Part shown: piece after piece, positions 25,756 through 34,732 of the stretch
Layout of the letters: each line of letters opens with the position of its first letter
Numbering within the stretch: position 1 is the stretch's first letter
From: Enterobacterales bacterium
GTDB taxonomy: Bacteria > Pseudomonadota > Gammaproteobacteria > Enterobacterales > Kangiellaceae
NCBI GenBank assembly: GCA_030949565.1
Contig: JAUZSK010000024.1
Location: 1-47,152 of the forward strand
Direction: 5' to 3'
DNA length: 47,152 nt
Made by a program: the position numbers and the translations under genes
Notes under the pieces: generated by a model
What the model was told of the DNA's origin: nothing
Database searches by the model: none
What the model saw: the letters and a program-made list of their open reading frames with translations, nothing else

Positions 25756-26691
25756 TTAAAGGTGCTTTGCTAATTGTGGATATTTGGTAACCCAAATTTC
25801 TTGAGTTTTTAAAATAACAAAGTCCCTAAAAATAGCCATGGCTGGCGTCAGTAACTTCTGTTGCTGATGGACCAAGTACCACACTCGCATGATCGGCATT
25901 TCTTCGACCGCTAGAACTTCTATTTGTTTGAGAGTGAGTTCTTGTTGCAGTGTATGTAGTGAAACAATACCAAAACCCAAACCGGCAGCTACCGCTTGTT
26001 TAATGGCCTCATTGTTAGGCATTTCCATTGAGGTTTTTAACTGGATACCATTGGCATCAAAAAATTTTTGCATGGCGATACGTGTACCCGAACCTATTTC
26101 GCGTACCACAAACTCAACTTGGGTTAAATCTTGTAAACGGATCGTTTTTTTCTCCGATAGTGGATGATTAGGCGGTGCAATGATAACCAAGGGATTATTC
26201 ATAAATGCCTCAGTTTTTAAATCCAGATCAGAAGGTGTTTGACCCATGATGATTAAATCCGCTTGATTATGTTTTAGGCATCTTAATAGCCCTTCGCGGT
26301 TGTGAATAAGCAGCTCAAATGAGATCCCTGGGTGTCGCTGTCTAAACTGGGCGAGAAGCAGAGTAACAAATTGGTTGGCTGTTTCTGGGACAGCGATTCG
26401 AAGATGACCGGTTTCGGTACCTTTTAGTGCGGCAAGAGATTCTTCCATCGCGGCTTTTGAAGCAATGACTTGAGTCGAATAATTGAACATTAGGTGTCCA
26501 ACCTCGGTAAGATAAAGCTTTTTACCAATTTTTTCGGTCAGCGCAGTGTCAATCAGATGTTCCATCTGCTTGACCTGCATCGAGACCGCAGGTTGACTTA
26601 GGTGTAGCTCTTCGGACGCGCGGGTATAACTTAGATGCCTGGCGACCGAATTAAATATTTCAAGTTGTCGAAAGGTGATGGGATAGTTCAT
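25756..26691 (-). CDS. cbbR: LysR-type regulator of the cbb genes
   Basis: CbbR activates CO2-fixation operons in response to metabolites. The 311-residue protein has the LysR helix-turn-helix (FNSVARHLSYTRASEELHLS then QPAVSMQVKQME) and a periplasmic-binding-like effector domain with PLVIIAPPNHPLS and REIGSGTR. Similarity and position between two cbb transcription units identify it. Its start ATG (26691) abuts the inverted motif shared with the cbbM promoter, and a TATACT lies six bases upstream of the ATG, so the mRNA may be leaderless and subject to autoregulation. Confidence 0.9.
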   Translation of the reverse strand: MNYPITFRQLEIFNSVARHLSYTRASEELHLSQPAVSMQVKQMEHLIDTALTEKIGKKLYLTEVGHLMFNYSTQVIASKAAMEESLAALKGTETGHLRIAVPETANQFVTLLLAQFRQRHPGISFELLIHNREGLLRCLKHNQADLIIMGQTPSDLDLKTEAFMNNPLVIIAPPNHPLSEKKTIRLQDLTQVEFVVREIGSGTRIAMQKFFDANGIQLKTSMEMPNNEAIKQAVAAGLGFGIVSLHTLQQELTLKQIEVLAVEEMPIMRVWYLVHQQQKLLTPAMAIFRDFVILKTQEIWVTKYPQLAKHL

Positions 26692-26692
26692 G

Positions 26693-26744
26693 CATAAAGT
26701 ATAGCTTATACATGAATTAAATAATATTGATTTCTATTTATACT
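26693..26744. promoter_or_regulatory. cbbR / second cbb operon divergent control region
   Basis: CATAAAGTATAGCTTATA (26693-26710) matches the inverted motif in front of cbbM. A -10-like TATACT for the rightward operon lies at 26739-26744 without a good -35, as expected for an activated promoter. A leftward TATACT within the motif could serve cbbR, so CbbR binding would also repress its own gene. Confidence 0.5.
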
Positions 26745-26790
26745 GTTAGCGGTGCATACTGGCAGGACATAAAATAAGGATCTAGATCAA

Positions 26791-27612
26791 ATGACATTAA
26801 TTGAGGCTGTTAGCCAAGTTGCCATTCGCACTGCCAAGCAGGTTCTTTTGCCTTATTTTGAATTGCAATGCGGCATTAAACCATCGCAGCAGAATGAACA
26901 ACAAGCTTTAACCATTGATATTAAATCCGATGGTAGTTGGTTGACTCAGGCGGATACTAAAGCCCATCAAATGCTCACTGAGGAACTGGTTAAGCTGGTT
27001 GATTGCCCGGTGTTGAGTGAAGAAATGAGCGCTCAGGAGCAACAGGCGATTTTAGATAAGTCGGGTGATTATTGGTGTATTGATCCATTGGATGGCACCA
27101 GTAACTTTACCCAAGGGATCCCCTATTGGTGTATGAGCATTGCTCTGATTCAAAAAGGGCAAATGCAGCTTGGCGTGATCTATGATCCTTGTCGAGATGA
27201 GTGCTTTAGCGCAAGCAGCGAGCATAAAACCTGTATTAATGGTCGTGAATTAGCAACCAGTGATAAACATGAGCTTAAAAATGCCATGGGGTTGATTGAT
27301 TTTAAGCGTTTAGATGCGGCAAAAGCCGGCGCTTTGGCGGTTAATCCGCCTTATCGATCCCAACGAAGCTTTGGTTCAAGCGCATTGGATCTCTGTTGGA
27401 TAGCGGCCGATCGATGTCAGGTTTATCTGCATGGTAAGCAAAAACTTTGGGACCATGCCGCTGGTTTGCTAATATTAAGTCAAGCAGGTGGTAAAGCTGA
27501 AACCTTTGCCGGTGAAGTTGTTTTTAGTAATGATTTAATGCCCAAAAGTGTGATTGCAGCCAGCAATGCCTCAATGATGCAGCGATGGAAAGATTATTTT
27601 CGAACTTTTTAA
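26791..27612 (+). CDS. Inositol monophosphatase-family sugar phosphatase, probable Calvin-cycle bisphosphatase
   Basis: The 273-residue protein has the IMPase/FBPase-superfamily metal-binding motifs: LSEEMS, DPLDGTSNFTQGIPYW and the C-terminal WDHAAGLLI. Superfamily members hydrolyse inositol phosphate, 3'-phosphoadenosine phosphate, or fructose-1,6-bisphosphate. It begins an operon under the likely CbbR site and is followed by rpe, gph and prk. No class I FBPase or GlpX is nearby. A role as fructose-1,6- and/or sedoheptulose-1,7-bisphosphatase is the best inference. CysQ-like or inositol phosphatase activity cannot be excluded by reading. Confidence 0.75.
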   Translation: MTLIEAVSQVAIRTAKQVLLPYFELQCGIKPSQQNEQQALTIDIKSDGSWLTQADTKAHQMLTEELVKLVDCPVLSEEMSAQEQQAILDKSGDYWCIDPLDGTSNFTQGIPYWCMSIALIQKGQMQLGVIYDPCRDECFSASSEHKTCINGRELATSDKHELKNAMGLIDFKRLDAAKAGALAVNPPYRSQRSFGSSALDLCWIAADRCQVYLHGKQKLWDHAAGLLILSQAGGKAETFAGEVVFSNDLMPKSVIAASNASMMQRWKDYFRTF

Positions 27613-27662
27613 CTAAAATTACCGAATAATTGGCTAAACCAATTTGTACAAGGACTCTAACA

Positions 27663-28334
27663 ATGAAACAAGATTATAAAATAGCACCTTCTATATTATC
27701 CGCCGACTTAGCTCGTTTAGGTGACGATGTCGCCAAGGTGTTAGAAAGTGGCGCCGATTGGGTTCATTTTGATGTCATGGATAATCACTATGTTCCTAAT
27801 TTAACCTTTGGCCCAGATGTGTGCAAAGCACTCATTGACTATGGCATAAAAGCGCCGATTGATGCTCATCTAATGGTGGAGCCAGTGGATAGTCTGATCG
27901 AACAGTTTATTGAAGCGGGTGCAACCACCATTACCTTTCATCCAGAAGCGTCAAAACATGTTGATAGAAGCCTACAACTGATAAAGCAAGGTGGTTGCAA
28001 GGCCGGTTTAGTTTTTAATCCGGCGACACCTCTTGATTGCCTAGACTATGTTTTAGACAAAGTCGATATGATTTTGATTATGTCGGTCAATCCAGGCTTT
28101 GGTGGGCAGTCCTTTATTCGCAATGCATTGGATAAATTGCGCCAAGCAAGAACATTAATTGATGAAAGTGGCCGCGATATCCGTTTGGAAATAGACGGTG
28201 GGGTGAAAATCGATAACATAAAAGAAATTGCAGCAGCCGGTGCCGACACCTTTGTTGCCGGATCCGCTATTTTTAATAGTGATGATTACCAGAAAACGAT
28301 CGACCAGATGAGAAAGGAGCTTACCGATGAGTGA
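27663..28334 (+). CDS. rpe: Ribulose-phosphate 3-epimerase
   Basis: Rpe interconverts xylulose 5-phosphate and ribulose 5-phosphate, feeding the Calvin cycle here. The 223-residue TIM barrel shows [45 protein letters not shown] and [10 protein letters not shown], with the catalytic Asp in DVMD and EIDGG. ATG 27663 has AAGGA upstream; a TTG at 27630 is in frame but poor. The gene overlaps gph by eight bases, so the two are translationally coupled. Confidence 0.96.
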   Translation: MKQDYKIAPSILSADLARLGDDVAKVLESGADWVHFDVMDNHYVPNLTFGPDVCKALIDYGIKAPIDAHLMVEPVDSLIEQFIEAGATTITFHPEASKHVDRSLQLIKQGGCKAGLVFNPATPLDCLDYVLDKVDMILIMSVNPGFGGQSFIRNALDKLRQARTLIDESGRDIRLEIDGGVKIDNIKEIAAAGADTFVAGSAIFNSDDYQKTIDQMRKELTDE

Positions 28335-29028
28335 TGAATATTTATCTACAGAAGCTATTTTATTTGATTTAGATGGGACATTGGTGGATAGCGCGCCGGA
28401 TTTAACGGCTGCCTTAAATCATACCCTAAAAATTTTACAGATGGAGCCTCGTAGCGAAAAAAAAGTACGCGGGTGGATTGGCAATGGTGTGGAAAAATTA
28501 TTACACCGAGGTCTGACCGATTCACACAATGGTGTGGCCACCGGTGATGATTTTTGGCGTGCAAAAAATATTTTCTATAGCCGCTATAAAGAACAAAGTG
28601 GACAATATTCAAAGCTCTATCCAAAAGTCATTGAGACGCTACAAAATTTACGCCAAAAAGGCATTCGATTGGCCTGTATTACTAATAAAGATCGCTGTTT
28701 TACTCTACCACTGTTAGAAAACTTAGCTATAAGCGAATACTTTGATATTGTTGTATGCGGAGATGATCTGACCAATAAAAAACCTCATCCGGAACCTCTG
28801 TTATATGCCACAAGCCGTTTAGGTTCAATACCTGACCAGTGTTTAATGGTCGGCGACTCTGCCAGCGATGTCGGCGCCGCTGTGGCTGCTAAAATGAAAG
28901 TCATCTGTGTCGATTACGGTTATGCGCAAGGGATTAATTTATCTTCGCTCGAAATAAATGGTATGATTTCTAACATTAACCAAATAGAAGATTATGTCCG
29001 CAGTGTGTCACTTGAGAAATGCGGTTAG
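28327..29028 (+). CDS. gph: Phosphoglycolate phosphatase
   Basis: Gph (CbbZ in autotrophs) removes phosphate from 2-phosphoglycolate, the toxic product of RuBisCO oxygenation. The 233-residue HAD-family protein has motif [15 protein letters not shown], the Thr-containing ACITNKDR motif II, and motif [23 protein letters not shown] precedes the ATG inside the end of rpe. It is especially useful beside a form II RuBisCO, which makes more of this by-product. Confidence 0.94.
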   Translation: MSDEYLSTEAILFDLDGTLVDSAPDLTAALNHTLKILQMEPRSEKKVRGWIGNGVEKLLHRGLTDSHNGVATGDDFWRAKNIFYSRYKEQSGQYSKLYPKVIETLQNLRQKGIRLACITNKDRCFTLPLLENLAISEYFDIVVCGDDLTNKKPHPEPLLYATSRLGSIPDQCLMVGDSASDVGAAVAAKMKVICVDYGYAQGINLSSLEINGMISNINQIEDYVRSVSLEKCG

Positions 29029-29089
29029 AAGTTAGCTTGATTTAATTAAACAGGTCCTGCCTGTTTTTCAATTAAGAAAGGAAATATTT

Positions 29090-29989
29090 ATGTCAAAAAC
29101 ACATCCTATTATTGCTGTTACAGGTTCATCTGGTGCAGGTACGTCAACCGTTAAGGTTGCCATGCAACATATCTATCGTCGTAATGGTTACAAAGCAGTG
29201 GTGGTTGAAGGGGATAGTTTTCATAAATATGAAAGAAAACAAATGGGACAAGCGCTTATTCAGGCAGAACGCAGAGGTGAAGTGCTGAGTCATTTCGGTG
29301 CTTCGGGTAATGAATTTGGTGCGCTTGAAAAGTTATTTAAAGAATATGGTGAGTCAGGAACAGGCCAAAACCGTAAATACTTACATAACTATGAAGAAGC
29401 CAAACCCTACAATCAAGACCCTGGTACTTTTAGTCCATGGGAACCGATTGAAGAAGGAACTGACTTCCTATTTTATGAAGGTTTACATGGTGCAGTTAAA
29501 GATGAAGAAAATAATATTGATGTCGGAAAACATGTTGACTTATCAATTGGTGTTACACCGATCGTTAATTTAGAATGGATTCAAAAAATTCATCGAGACA
29601 CTCAAGAACGTGGTTATTCTGCAGAGAACGTTACTGATACTATTTTACGCCGAATGGACGACTATGTTCATTATATGACGCCACAATATAGTAGTACACA
29701 TATTAATTTTCAGCGTGTGCCACTGGTTGATACTTCTAATCCATTTATTGCTCGTGATATACCAACGCTGGATGAAAGCTTAGTGGTTATTCGTTTTGGT
29801 ACGCAACTTTATCGTCAAATTGACTACAGTTATTTGCTCAGCATGCTAGCGGGTTCTTCTATGTCTCGAAAAAACACCATTGTTATACCCGGCGGAAAAA
29901 TGGGCTTTGCACTAGAAACAATTATCGAGCCTTTGGTCAAAAATTTGGTTGAAACCGGTGAATTAGAATGGCGCAAAGATATGGTTTAA
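29090..29989 (+). CDS. prk: Phosphoribulokinase
   Basis: Prk (CbbP) phosphorylates ribulose 5-phosphate to the RuBisCO substrate. The 299-residue protein is of the bacterial octameric class: P-loop GSSGAGTSTVK, VVEGDSFHKYERKQM with the catalytic Asp, GASGNEFGALEKLF and FYEGLHGAV. The ATG has AAAGGA upstream. It closes the IMPase-rpe-gph-prk operon and is followed by a strong terminator. Together with cbbM it shows that the cycle is functional here. Confidence 0.96.
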   Translation: MSKTHPIIAVTGSSGAGTSTVKVAMQHIYRRNGYKAVVVEGDSFHKYERKQMGQALIQAERRGEVLSHFGASGNEFGALEKLFKEYGESGTGQNRKYLHNYEEAKPYNQDPGTFSPWEPIEEGTDFLFYEGLHGAVKDEENNIDVGKHVDLSIGVTPIVNLEWIQKIHRDTQERGYSAENVTDTILRRMDDYVHYMTPQYSSTHINFQRVPLVDTSNPFIARDIPTLDESLVVIRFGTQLYRQIDYSYLLSMLAGSSMSRKNTIVIPGGKMGFALETIIEPLVKNLVETGELEWRKDMV

Positions 29990-30020
29990 TGAAGCGTTGA
30001 TTATTAATCATATTAGGTAT

Positions 30021-30049
30021 AAAAAAACGGGCTAGAAGCCCGTTTTTTT
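30021..30049. terminator. Bidirectional terminator between prk and the DUF302-like gene
   Basis: Stem CGGGCT/AGCCCG with an AGA loop is flanked by seven A on one side and seven T on the other, serving convergent genes on both strands. Confidence 0.92.
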
Positions 30050-30066
30050 ATGGATGAATAAGGATT

Positions 30067-30948
30067 TTATTTAGTCACTGCTTTTAAGCTATCGACAATA
30101 CCATCGGGGGCATCCATAATATTCATAAACTGCCCCATACCTAAATCAGGAAAGGCTAATGCAATTCTAAACTTTCCGGGTAAACTATAAATCTTGTTAC
30201 CAGATACTAGCACCGCATAAGGAAGATAGGCTGTGTGTTTATTATCTGCAGTATCGATCTTTTCTAAAATATTCTTGTCGGCACCTTCACCGTCATTAAT
30301 GGCGATACCAACCAGAACTTCATCTTTACCGGGAATAGCCACTTCAAATATTTTCGCTAGACCTTTATTATCCGCCGAAAGATTTCTATGTACCGCATCC
30401 AAAGCTTCTTTGTGAGAGTCAAAACTACCAAGTTCATCATGATCATCAAAATAGGGCATAAAGGCCATATAGTGATAGCCATTCAACTTGCGTTTTGAGT
30501 GCCCTTTTTTAGAACCAAAGGGCTTACTATCTCCAAACAAGGCTTTTAGCGATTTATCGACATCAGAAATGTCTTGCATCTGATAGGCGTAACTCATATA
30601 AATGGGGTTGACATAGGAAACCTGCACCTCTTTGTCTGTTTTAGTGACTGCCACGCGAATAACAGCGCCGTAACCACCAAATTCAGTTTTAGCGGCATTA
30701 GCCAAAAGTGCGTCACTAGTGACTATAAAAATAGTGCGGTCTGGAATTGAATCATATTCACCTACCAATTTAAAATCACTTTGCTGGAGTTTGTCACGGG
30801 TTGCAGTAACGGCTGCTGCATAATCAGTGACTTGCTCTGTTACCATATAGTAGGGCATGAAGCGGGGTTTCTTTTTTCTTTTTGCTTCTGCGGTTATGAC
30901 AGAAAAACAAAGAATAATTAATAGGAGTCGTGTTATAAAATTTTTCAT
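30067..30948 (-). CDS. Exported protein, possibly DUF302-like
   Basis: This is a 293-residue protein with a signal peptide (LLLIILCFSVITAEAK). The mature part has a stretch (AVTATRDKLQQSDFKLVGEY, later GAVIRVAVTKTDKEVQVSYV) that resembles the DUF302 fold, but I am not certain. No catalytic motif, lipobox or second membrane segment is seen. It probably works in the periplasm. It stands alone and its function is unknown. Confidence 0.6.
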   Translation of the reverse strand: MKNFITRLLLIILCFSVITAEAKRKKKPRFMPYYMVTEQVTDYAAAVTATRDKLQQSDFKLVGEYDSIPDRTIFIVTSDALLANAAKTEFGGYGAVIRVAVTKTDKEVQVSYVNPIYMSYAYQMQDISDVDKSLKALFGDSKPFGSKKGHSKRKLNGYHYMAFMPYFDDHDELGSFDSHKEALDAVHRNLSADNKGLAKIFEVAIPGKDEVLVGIAINDGEGADKNILEKIDTADNKHTAYLPYAVLVSGNKIYSLPGKFRIALAFPDLGMGQFMNIMDAPDGIVDSLKAVTK

Positions 30949-31219
30949 TATTATAGATCCTCGTTTGTACGTGTTTTAATTAATCGAATAGACTATTGAT
31001 AAAGCGAGTTATATTCGAACCTTGTGCTTATCTTATCATAGTTTTCATGCTATTTTTTTTGCTTCTATAGTCGAATAAGTAATGACAAGCAGTTAAAAAG
31101 TTCGATTTATCGTATTTAGGCGTATATGACTAGCCATTTAACAAAAATTTTTGTATGGTGAGGTAGCTAATTTAAAAAATAACTGTCTTACTCACTATTT
31201 TTATATTCAGGAGTAAAAA

Positions 31220-31582
31220 ATGACTGATTTAACCCCTCAAGTAGAAAAACAATATACTTCATTTCAGGAATTCTGGCCCTATTATTTAGGCCAACATAAA
31301 TTGATTGTTTGTCGAGCTTTGCACTATGTTGGAACCGTCGCATCCGCTGTGCTTCTAGTGTATTTAATCGTTCAGCAAAGCTGGTCTTGGTTACCACTTG
31401 TTTTAGTGGCTGGGTACGGCCCAGCATGGGTAGGCCATTTCTTTATTGAGAAAAACAGGCCCGCAACTTTTACTTACCCTTGGTGGTCTTTTGTCGGTGA
31501 CTATAAAATGTTTTACATGGCAATGAGAGGGCAGTTAAGGGCCGAGTTGAGCTGTTTGTTTGGAAAAAATGCAGCGGTTTAG
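31220..31582 (+). CDS. DUF962 (Mpo1-like) membrane protein
   Basis: The 120-residue protein has the DUF962 signature: FWPYYLGQHKLIVCRALHYV, then GYGPAWVGHFFIEKNRPATF and TYPWWSFVGDY. It has two to three membrane segments (about 38-52 and 58-72). The conserved His residues match those of yeast Mpo1, a dioxygenase in fatty-acid alpha-oxidation, but the bacterial proteins are uncharacterised. AGGAG precedes the ATG. No lipid gene is adjacent. Confidence 0.85.
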   Translation: MTDLTPQVEKQYTSFQEFWPYYLGQHKLIVCRALHYVGTVASAVLLVYLIVQQSWSWLPLVLVAGYGPAWVGHFFIEKNRPATFTYPWWSFVGDYKMFYMAMRGQLRAELSCLFGKNAAV

Positions 31583-31616
31583 ACTGCATGCTATTAAGTT
31601 TTTTTGGGTTGGACGG

Positions 31617-32219
31617 CTAGGGAATAAGGGTGTAGCCCTCTGCTTGCAGCATAGTAGAAATGGTCATCGCCGAAAGCGCCACCTTGACTCCCGGTATAAG
31701 ATCTTTTTTATTGAGTTTCATAAAGTAAAGACTCTGCCCACAAAGATAAAATTTTACATCCCTTTCAAGTAATTGTTTGACCAGTTCGGCGGTTGGATTG
31801 TCATTATCATAACGTTTTTGGTATGACGCATTGGTTAAAAGATCACGGGTGGCGGCACCATGCAACACAACGGCGATTTGCATATCCTTTAGTTTGACGC
31901 CGTTTAGTGCGTGCATATTAATAAAACGGGCGATACTTTCGATGCGGTGATTAAGATTAAATGTTTCCTTGGTAGTCTGACCTATATCGAAAAAAACTTT
32001 ATATTTAAAATTTGGTATCAATACAACATCGCTATCGGGGACTTTAAACACCGGACCATAATCAGTAAAAATAGGACCTTTGGTAGGTTGTTGAGCGCTT
32101 GATGGCTGAGCATTGAGATTAGAAATTATTAGTAAAAAGAATAATAAGAGTAGGTTGATAATTTTCAGGGATGTTTCTTGATATTTATTTAAATAATTTT
32201 TATCTACAAATGATGACAC
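31617..32219 (-). CDS. Exported DsrE-family protein
   Basis: This 200-residue protein has an N-terminal hydrophobic signal segment (about 20-38) and a DsrE/DsrF-like domain. Family motifs are YKVFFDIGQTTKETFNLNHR, IARFINMHALNGVKL, IAVVLHGAATRDLL and LLERDVKFYLCGQSLYFM, with the single Cys in the CGQ motif. Cytoplasmic DsrE proteins carry sulfur; exported members of this subgroup are not well studied. It may relate to sulfur metabolism in an autotroph, but no sulfur-oxidation gene is nearby. It is convergent with the DUF962 gene. Confidence 0.8.
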   Translation of the reverse strand: MSSFVDKNYLNKYQETSLKIINLLLLFFLLIISNLNAQPSSAQQPTKGPIFTDYGPVFKVPDSDVVLIPNFKYKVFFDIGQTTKETFNLNHRIESIARFINMHALNGVKLKDMQIAVVLHGAATRDLLTNASYQKRYDNDNPTAELVKQLLERDVKFYLCGQSLYFMKLNKKDLIPGVKVALSAMTISTMLQAEGYTLIP

Positions 32220-32372
32220 CGTTATTCTCCAAATAAATTAGTATTATATTTAAAATAGTTACAGGTATGAATACTTACTAATAATGATATCATGTAACAT
32301 GAGATTGGCATAAAATAAATTTTCTACCAATATATTGGTATATTCTTTTAGCGAGTAACACTAGGTTAACTA

Positions 32373-34724
32373 ATGAATTTAAAAATAGGTAAAGCCTTTT
32401 CAAATCCCTTGACGATAAGCCTGATAATATTGATTGTATTAGCTTTATACATTCAATCCAGTTTAAAGCCTATTCAAGCCAAAACATCGGATGTGGCTGA
32501 AAATATTTTTTCTGCAGAGCGTGCTCAAGCGATGCTTGAAAAAGTGCTATCTGAGAGGAAACCACATTCGGTTGATAGCCCACAAAATAGAGTGGTGGAA
32601 AAAAACATCATCCAGATTTTAAAAGGCATGGGGTATATTGCAAAAATACAACAAGCTACCAGTTGTGAAGATTATTCTGTTGGCGTCTCGCGTTGTACTC
32701 AAGTAAGAAATATTGTAGTTAAAATTAAAGGTCAAGATGAAATACAGGGAGAATTAGATAGCACACCATCAGCGATTTTACTTTCTGCTCATTATGATTC
32801 TGTCGATGCGGGCTATGGAGCTAATGATGCGGGAATGGCAGTGGCAACTTTATTGGAAGTTGCTCGTATACTGAGCTTAGAGCAGGCGCCTAAAAATACA
32901 ATTATACTTTTATTTAATGAAGGTGAGGAATTTGGTTTATTCGGTGCCAAAGCTTTTATGCGCCAACATCCCTTGGCTAAAACCATAAAACTGGCATTAA
33001 ATGTTGAAGCGAGAGGTACACAGGGTAAAAGTGTGATGTTTGAAACGGGCAAGAATAGTGGTTGGTTAGTTAATGCTTACTTATCATCTACGCCCTCAGC
33101 ATTAAGCAGCTCACTCTTTTATGAAGTATATAAAGTGCTACCAAATGATACCGATTTAACAGTTTATAAAGAACATGGCTTGCAAGGATTAAACTTCGCT
33201 CACGGTGGGCGAGAGCACCATTACCATACACCACTCGATAGCTTTGAGCATTTTCCACTCGGTACTCTGCAACATCATGGAGACAATATCTGGGGCGTAT
33301 TGAATAAGATTAGGAACCAGTCGCTTAACCTAGTAGCGAAAAACAATCTAGTCTACACCGATATAGTCGGATTATTTTCTATCCAATGGCAACAAACTAG
33401 TAGCCTCTACTGTAGTTTTTTATTATTGCTACTTGTTGTTTTTAGTTGGTGGCGACTCAGTCGAGCTGAGAAACTGCATTTATCTTCAATATTTATTGGG
33501 CTTGGATTGGGGCTTCTATTGATATTTATTTTACCGCTGACTGCATGGTTACTACAAAATCTGACTCAGTTCATTAGCGGTGGGGTGAGTCCATGGCGTT
33601 CAAACAATTTACCCATGCAACTGATGCTTTGGTCTGGGTTAACTTTAATTTCACTGGTTATTTTCCCTAAACGCTTGTCAAAAGCCTGTCCATTGAGTTT
33701 ATCTTTTGCAATATTCTTAATAATGGTACTGCTGGCCATTTTAACCAGCCTTTACGTAGTTGGTATTAGTTTTTTATTTTTGATTCCAGCTAGCATAATG
33801 GCACTGATATTTACCACTTTATCGGTTTTAAATTGGTCGCCTACGGATAAAGGATTAAGTGTCTTTTTGCTGATATTCTGCCTTGTCCTTGGTGTTGTAT
33901 TTTTGCCAATTGTCTATGTATTAGAATTAATGGTGGGCTACCATATGTCACTTGCCATCGGTTTGATGTTAAGTTTTGTTATAATGGGTTTACTAGCGCT
34001 GGTTAGCCTTTGCCGACGAAATTGTTGGACTATTCGATGGCACCAACGGGGCTTGCTTGGTATTTTTATTGTTGCTTTGTTTTGGACTAGCTTTCAAGCG
34101 CCTTATACTCGAGAAGTCCCTCAATCATTTAATCTAACACTCTTGCAAGATGATCTTGGCGATCAGTTTATCCTTGGCGGAACAAAAACAAACCCTATAC
34201 CACAAAGTTTAAAACCTCTGATGTTGCAGGCTGAGTTTATGCAAGCCTATCCTTGGTCTAAAAGGAAGTATCTCAGTCAGAAAATTGCACTGTCTGATTT
34301 ACCTCTTTCCGAAGTCGAGCTAACTTCGGATCGTCTGATTGATGAGGCTAGACAAATGGACTATAAAATCCATTCTTCAACCAAGGGCTTTCGAGAGATT
34401 TATCTGTATATACCTCAATCTTCAGGTCTTCAAAGGATCATTTACAAGGGGCAAACACTTAAATATGCCAATGAAAAATCTTATCGGAATGGCTTTTACC
34501 AATTCCACTGCCGCGGACAAACTTGTGCTTCAGCGAACATCCATTTAGAGTTTAACAATTTGAATAAGCAGTTGATTTACCTTGTGAATGTTTATGCTGG
34601 ATTGTCAGCTTCCACTCAAAAGTTTACCAAAATGCGAGGTCCAAAAGCGGTTCAAAGACAGTTTGGTGATCGACGTATGATGATTAAGAAAGTACAGATT
34701 AAAACGTATATTCCTGAAGCTTGA
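32373..34724 (+). CDS. Membrane-bound M28-family zinc peptidase
   Basis: This 783-residue protein has a signal anchor (about 12-30), then an M28 aminopeptidase domain (about 45-310). The zinc site is His140/Asp in SAHYDSVDAGYGANDAG, the LFNEGEEFGLFG glutamates, NVEARG, and the distal His in HHYHTPLDSFEH. About eight transmembrane segments follow (about 340-590), then a soluble C-terminal domain of about 180 residues. This layout resembles the vacuolar/ER Fxna-like M28 proteases. The catalytic domain lies in the periplasm. Substrates are unknown. The ribosome site is weak. It converges with the CHAP gene with eight bases between. Confidence 0.88.
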   Translation: MNLKIGKAFSNPLTISLIILIVLALYIQSSLKPIQAKTSDVAENIFSAERAQAMLEKVLSERKPHSVDSPQNRVVEKNIIQILKGMGYIAKIQQATSCEDYSVGVSRCTQVRNIVVKIKGQDEIQGELDSTPSAILLSAHYDSVDAGYGANDAGMAVATLLEVARILSLEQAPKNTIILLFNEGEEFGLFGAKAFMRQHPLAKTIKLALNVEARGTQGKSVMFETGKNSGWLVNAYLSSTPSALSSSLFYEVYKVLPNDTDLTVYKEHGLQGLNFAHGGREHHYHTPLDSFEHFPLGTLQHHGDNIWGVLNKIRNQSLNLVAKNNLVYTDIVGLFSIQWQQTSSLYCSFLLLLLVVFSWWRLSRAEKLHLSSIFIGLGLGLLLIFILPLTAWLLQNLTQFISGGVSPWRSNNLPMQLMLWSGLTLISLVIFPKRLSKACPLSLSFAIFLIMVLLAILTSLYVVGISFLFLIPASIMALIFTTLSVLNWSPTDKGLSVFLLIFCLVLGVVFLPIVYVLELMVGYHMSLAIGLMLSFVIMGLLALVSLCRRNCWTIRWHQRGLLGIFIVALFWTSFQAPYTREVPQSFNLTLLQDDLGDQFILGGTKTNPIPQSLKPLMLQAEFMQAYPWSKRKYLSQKIALSDLPLSEVELTSDRLIDEARQMDYKIHSSTKGFREIYLYIPQSSGLQRIIYKGQTLKYANEKSYRNGFYQFHCRGQTCASANIHLEFNNLNKQLIYLVNVYAGLSASTQKFTKMRGPKAVQRQFGDRRMMIKKVQIKTYIPEA

Positions 34725-34732
34725 ATAACACC

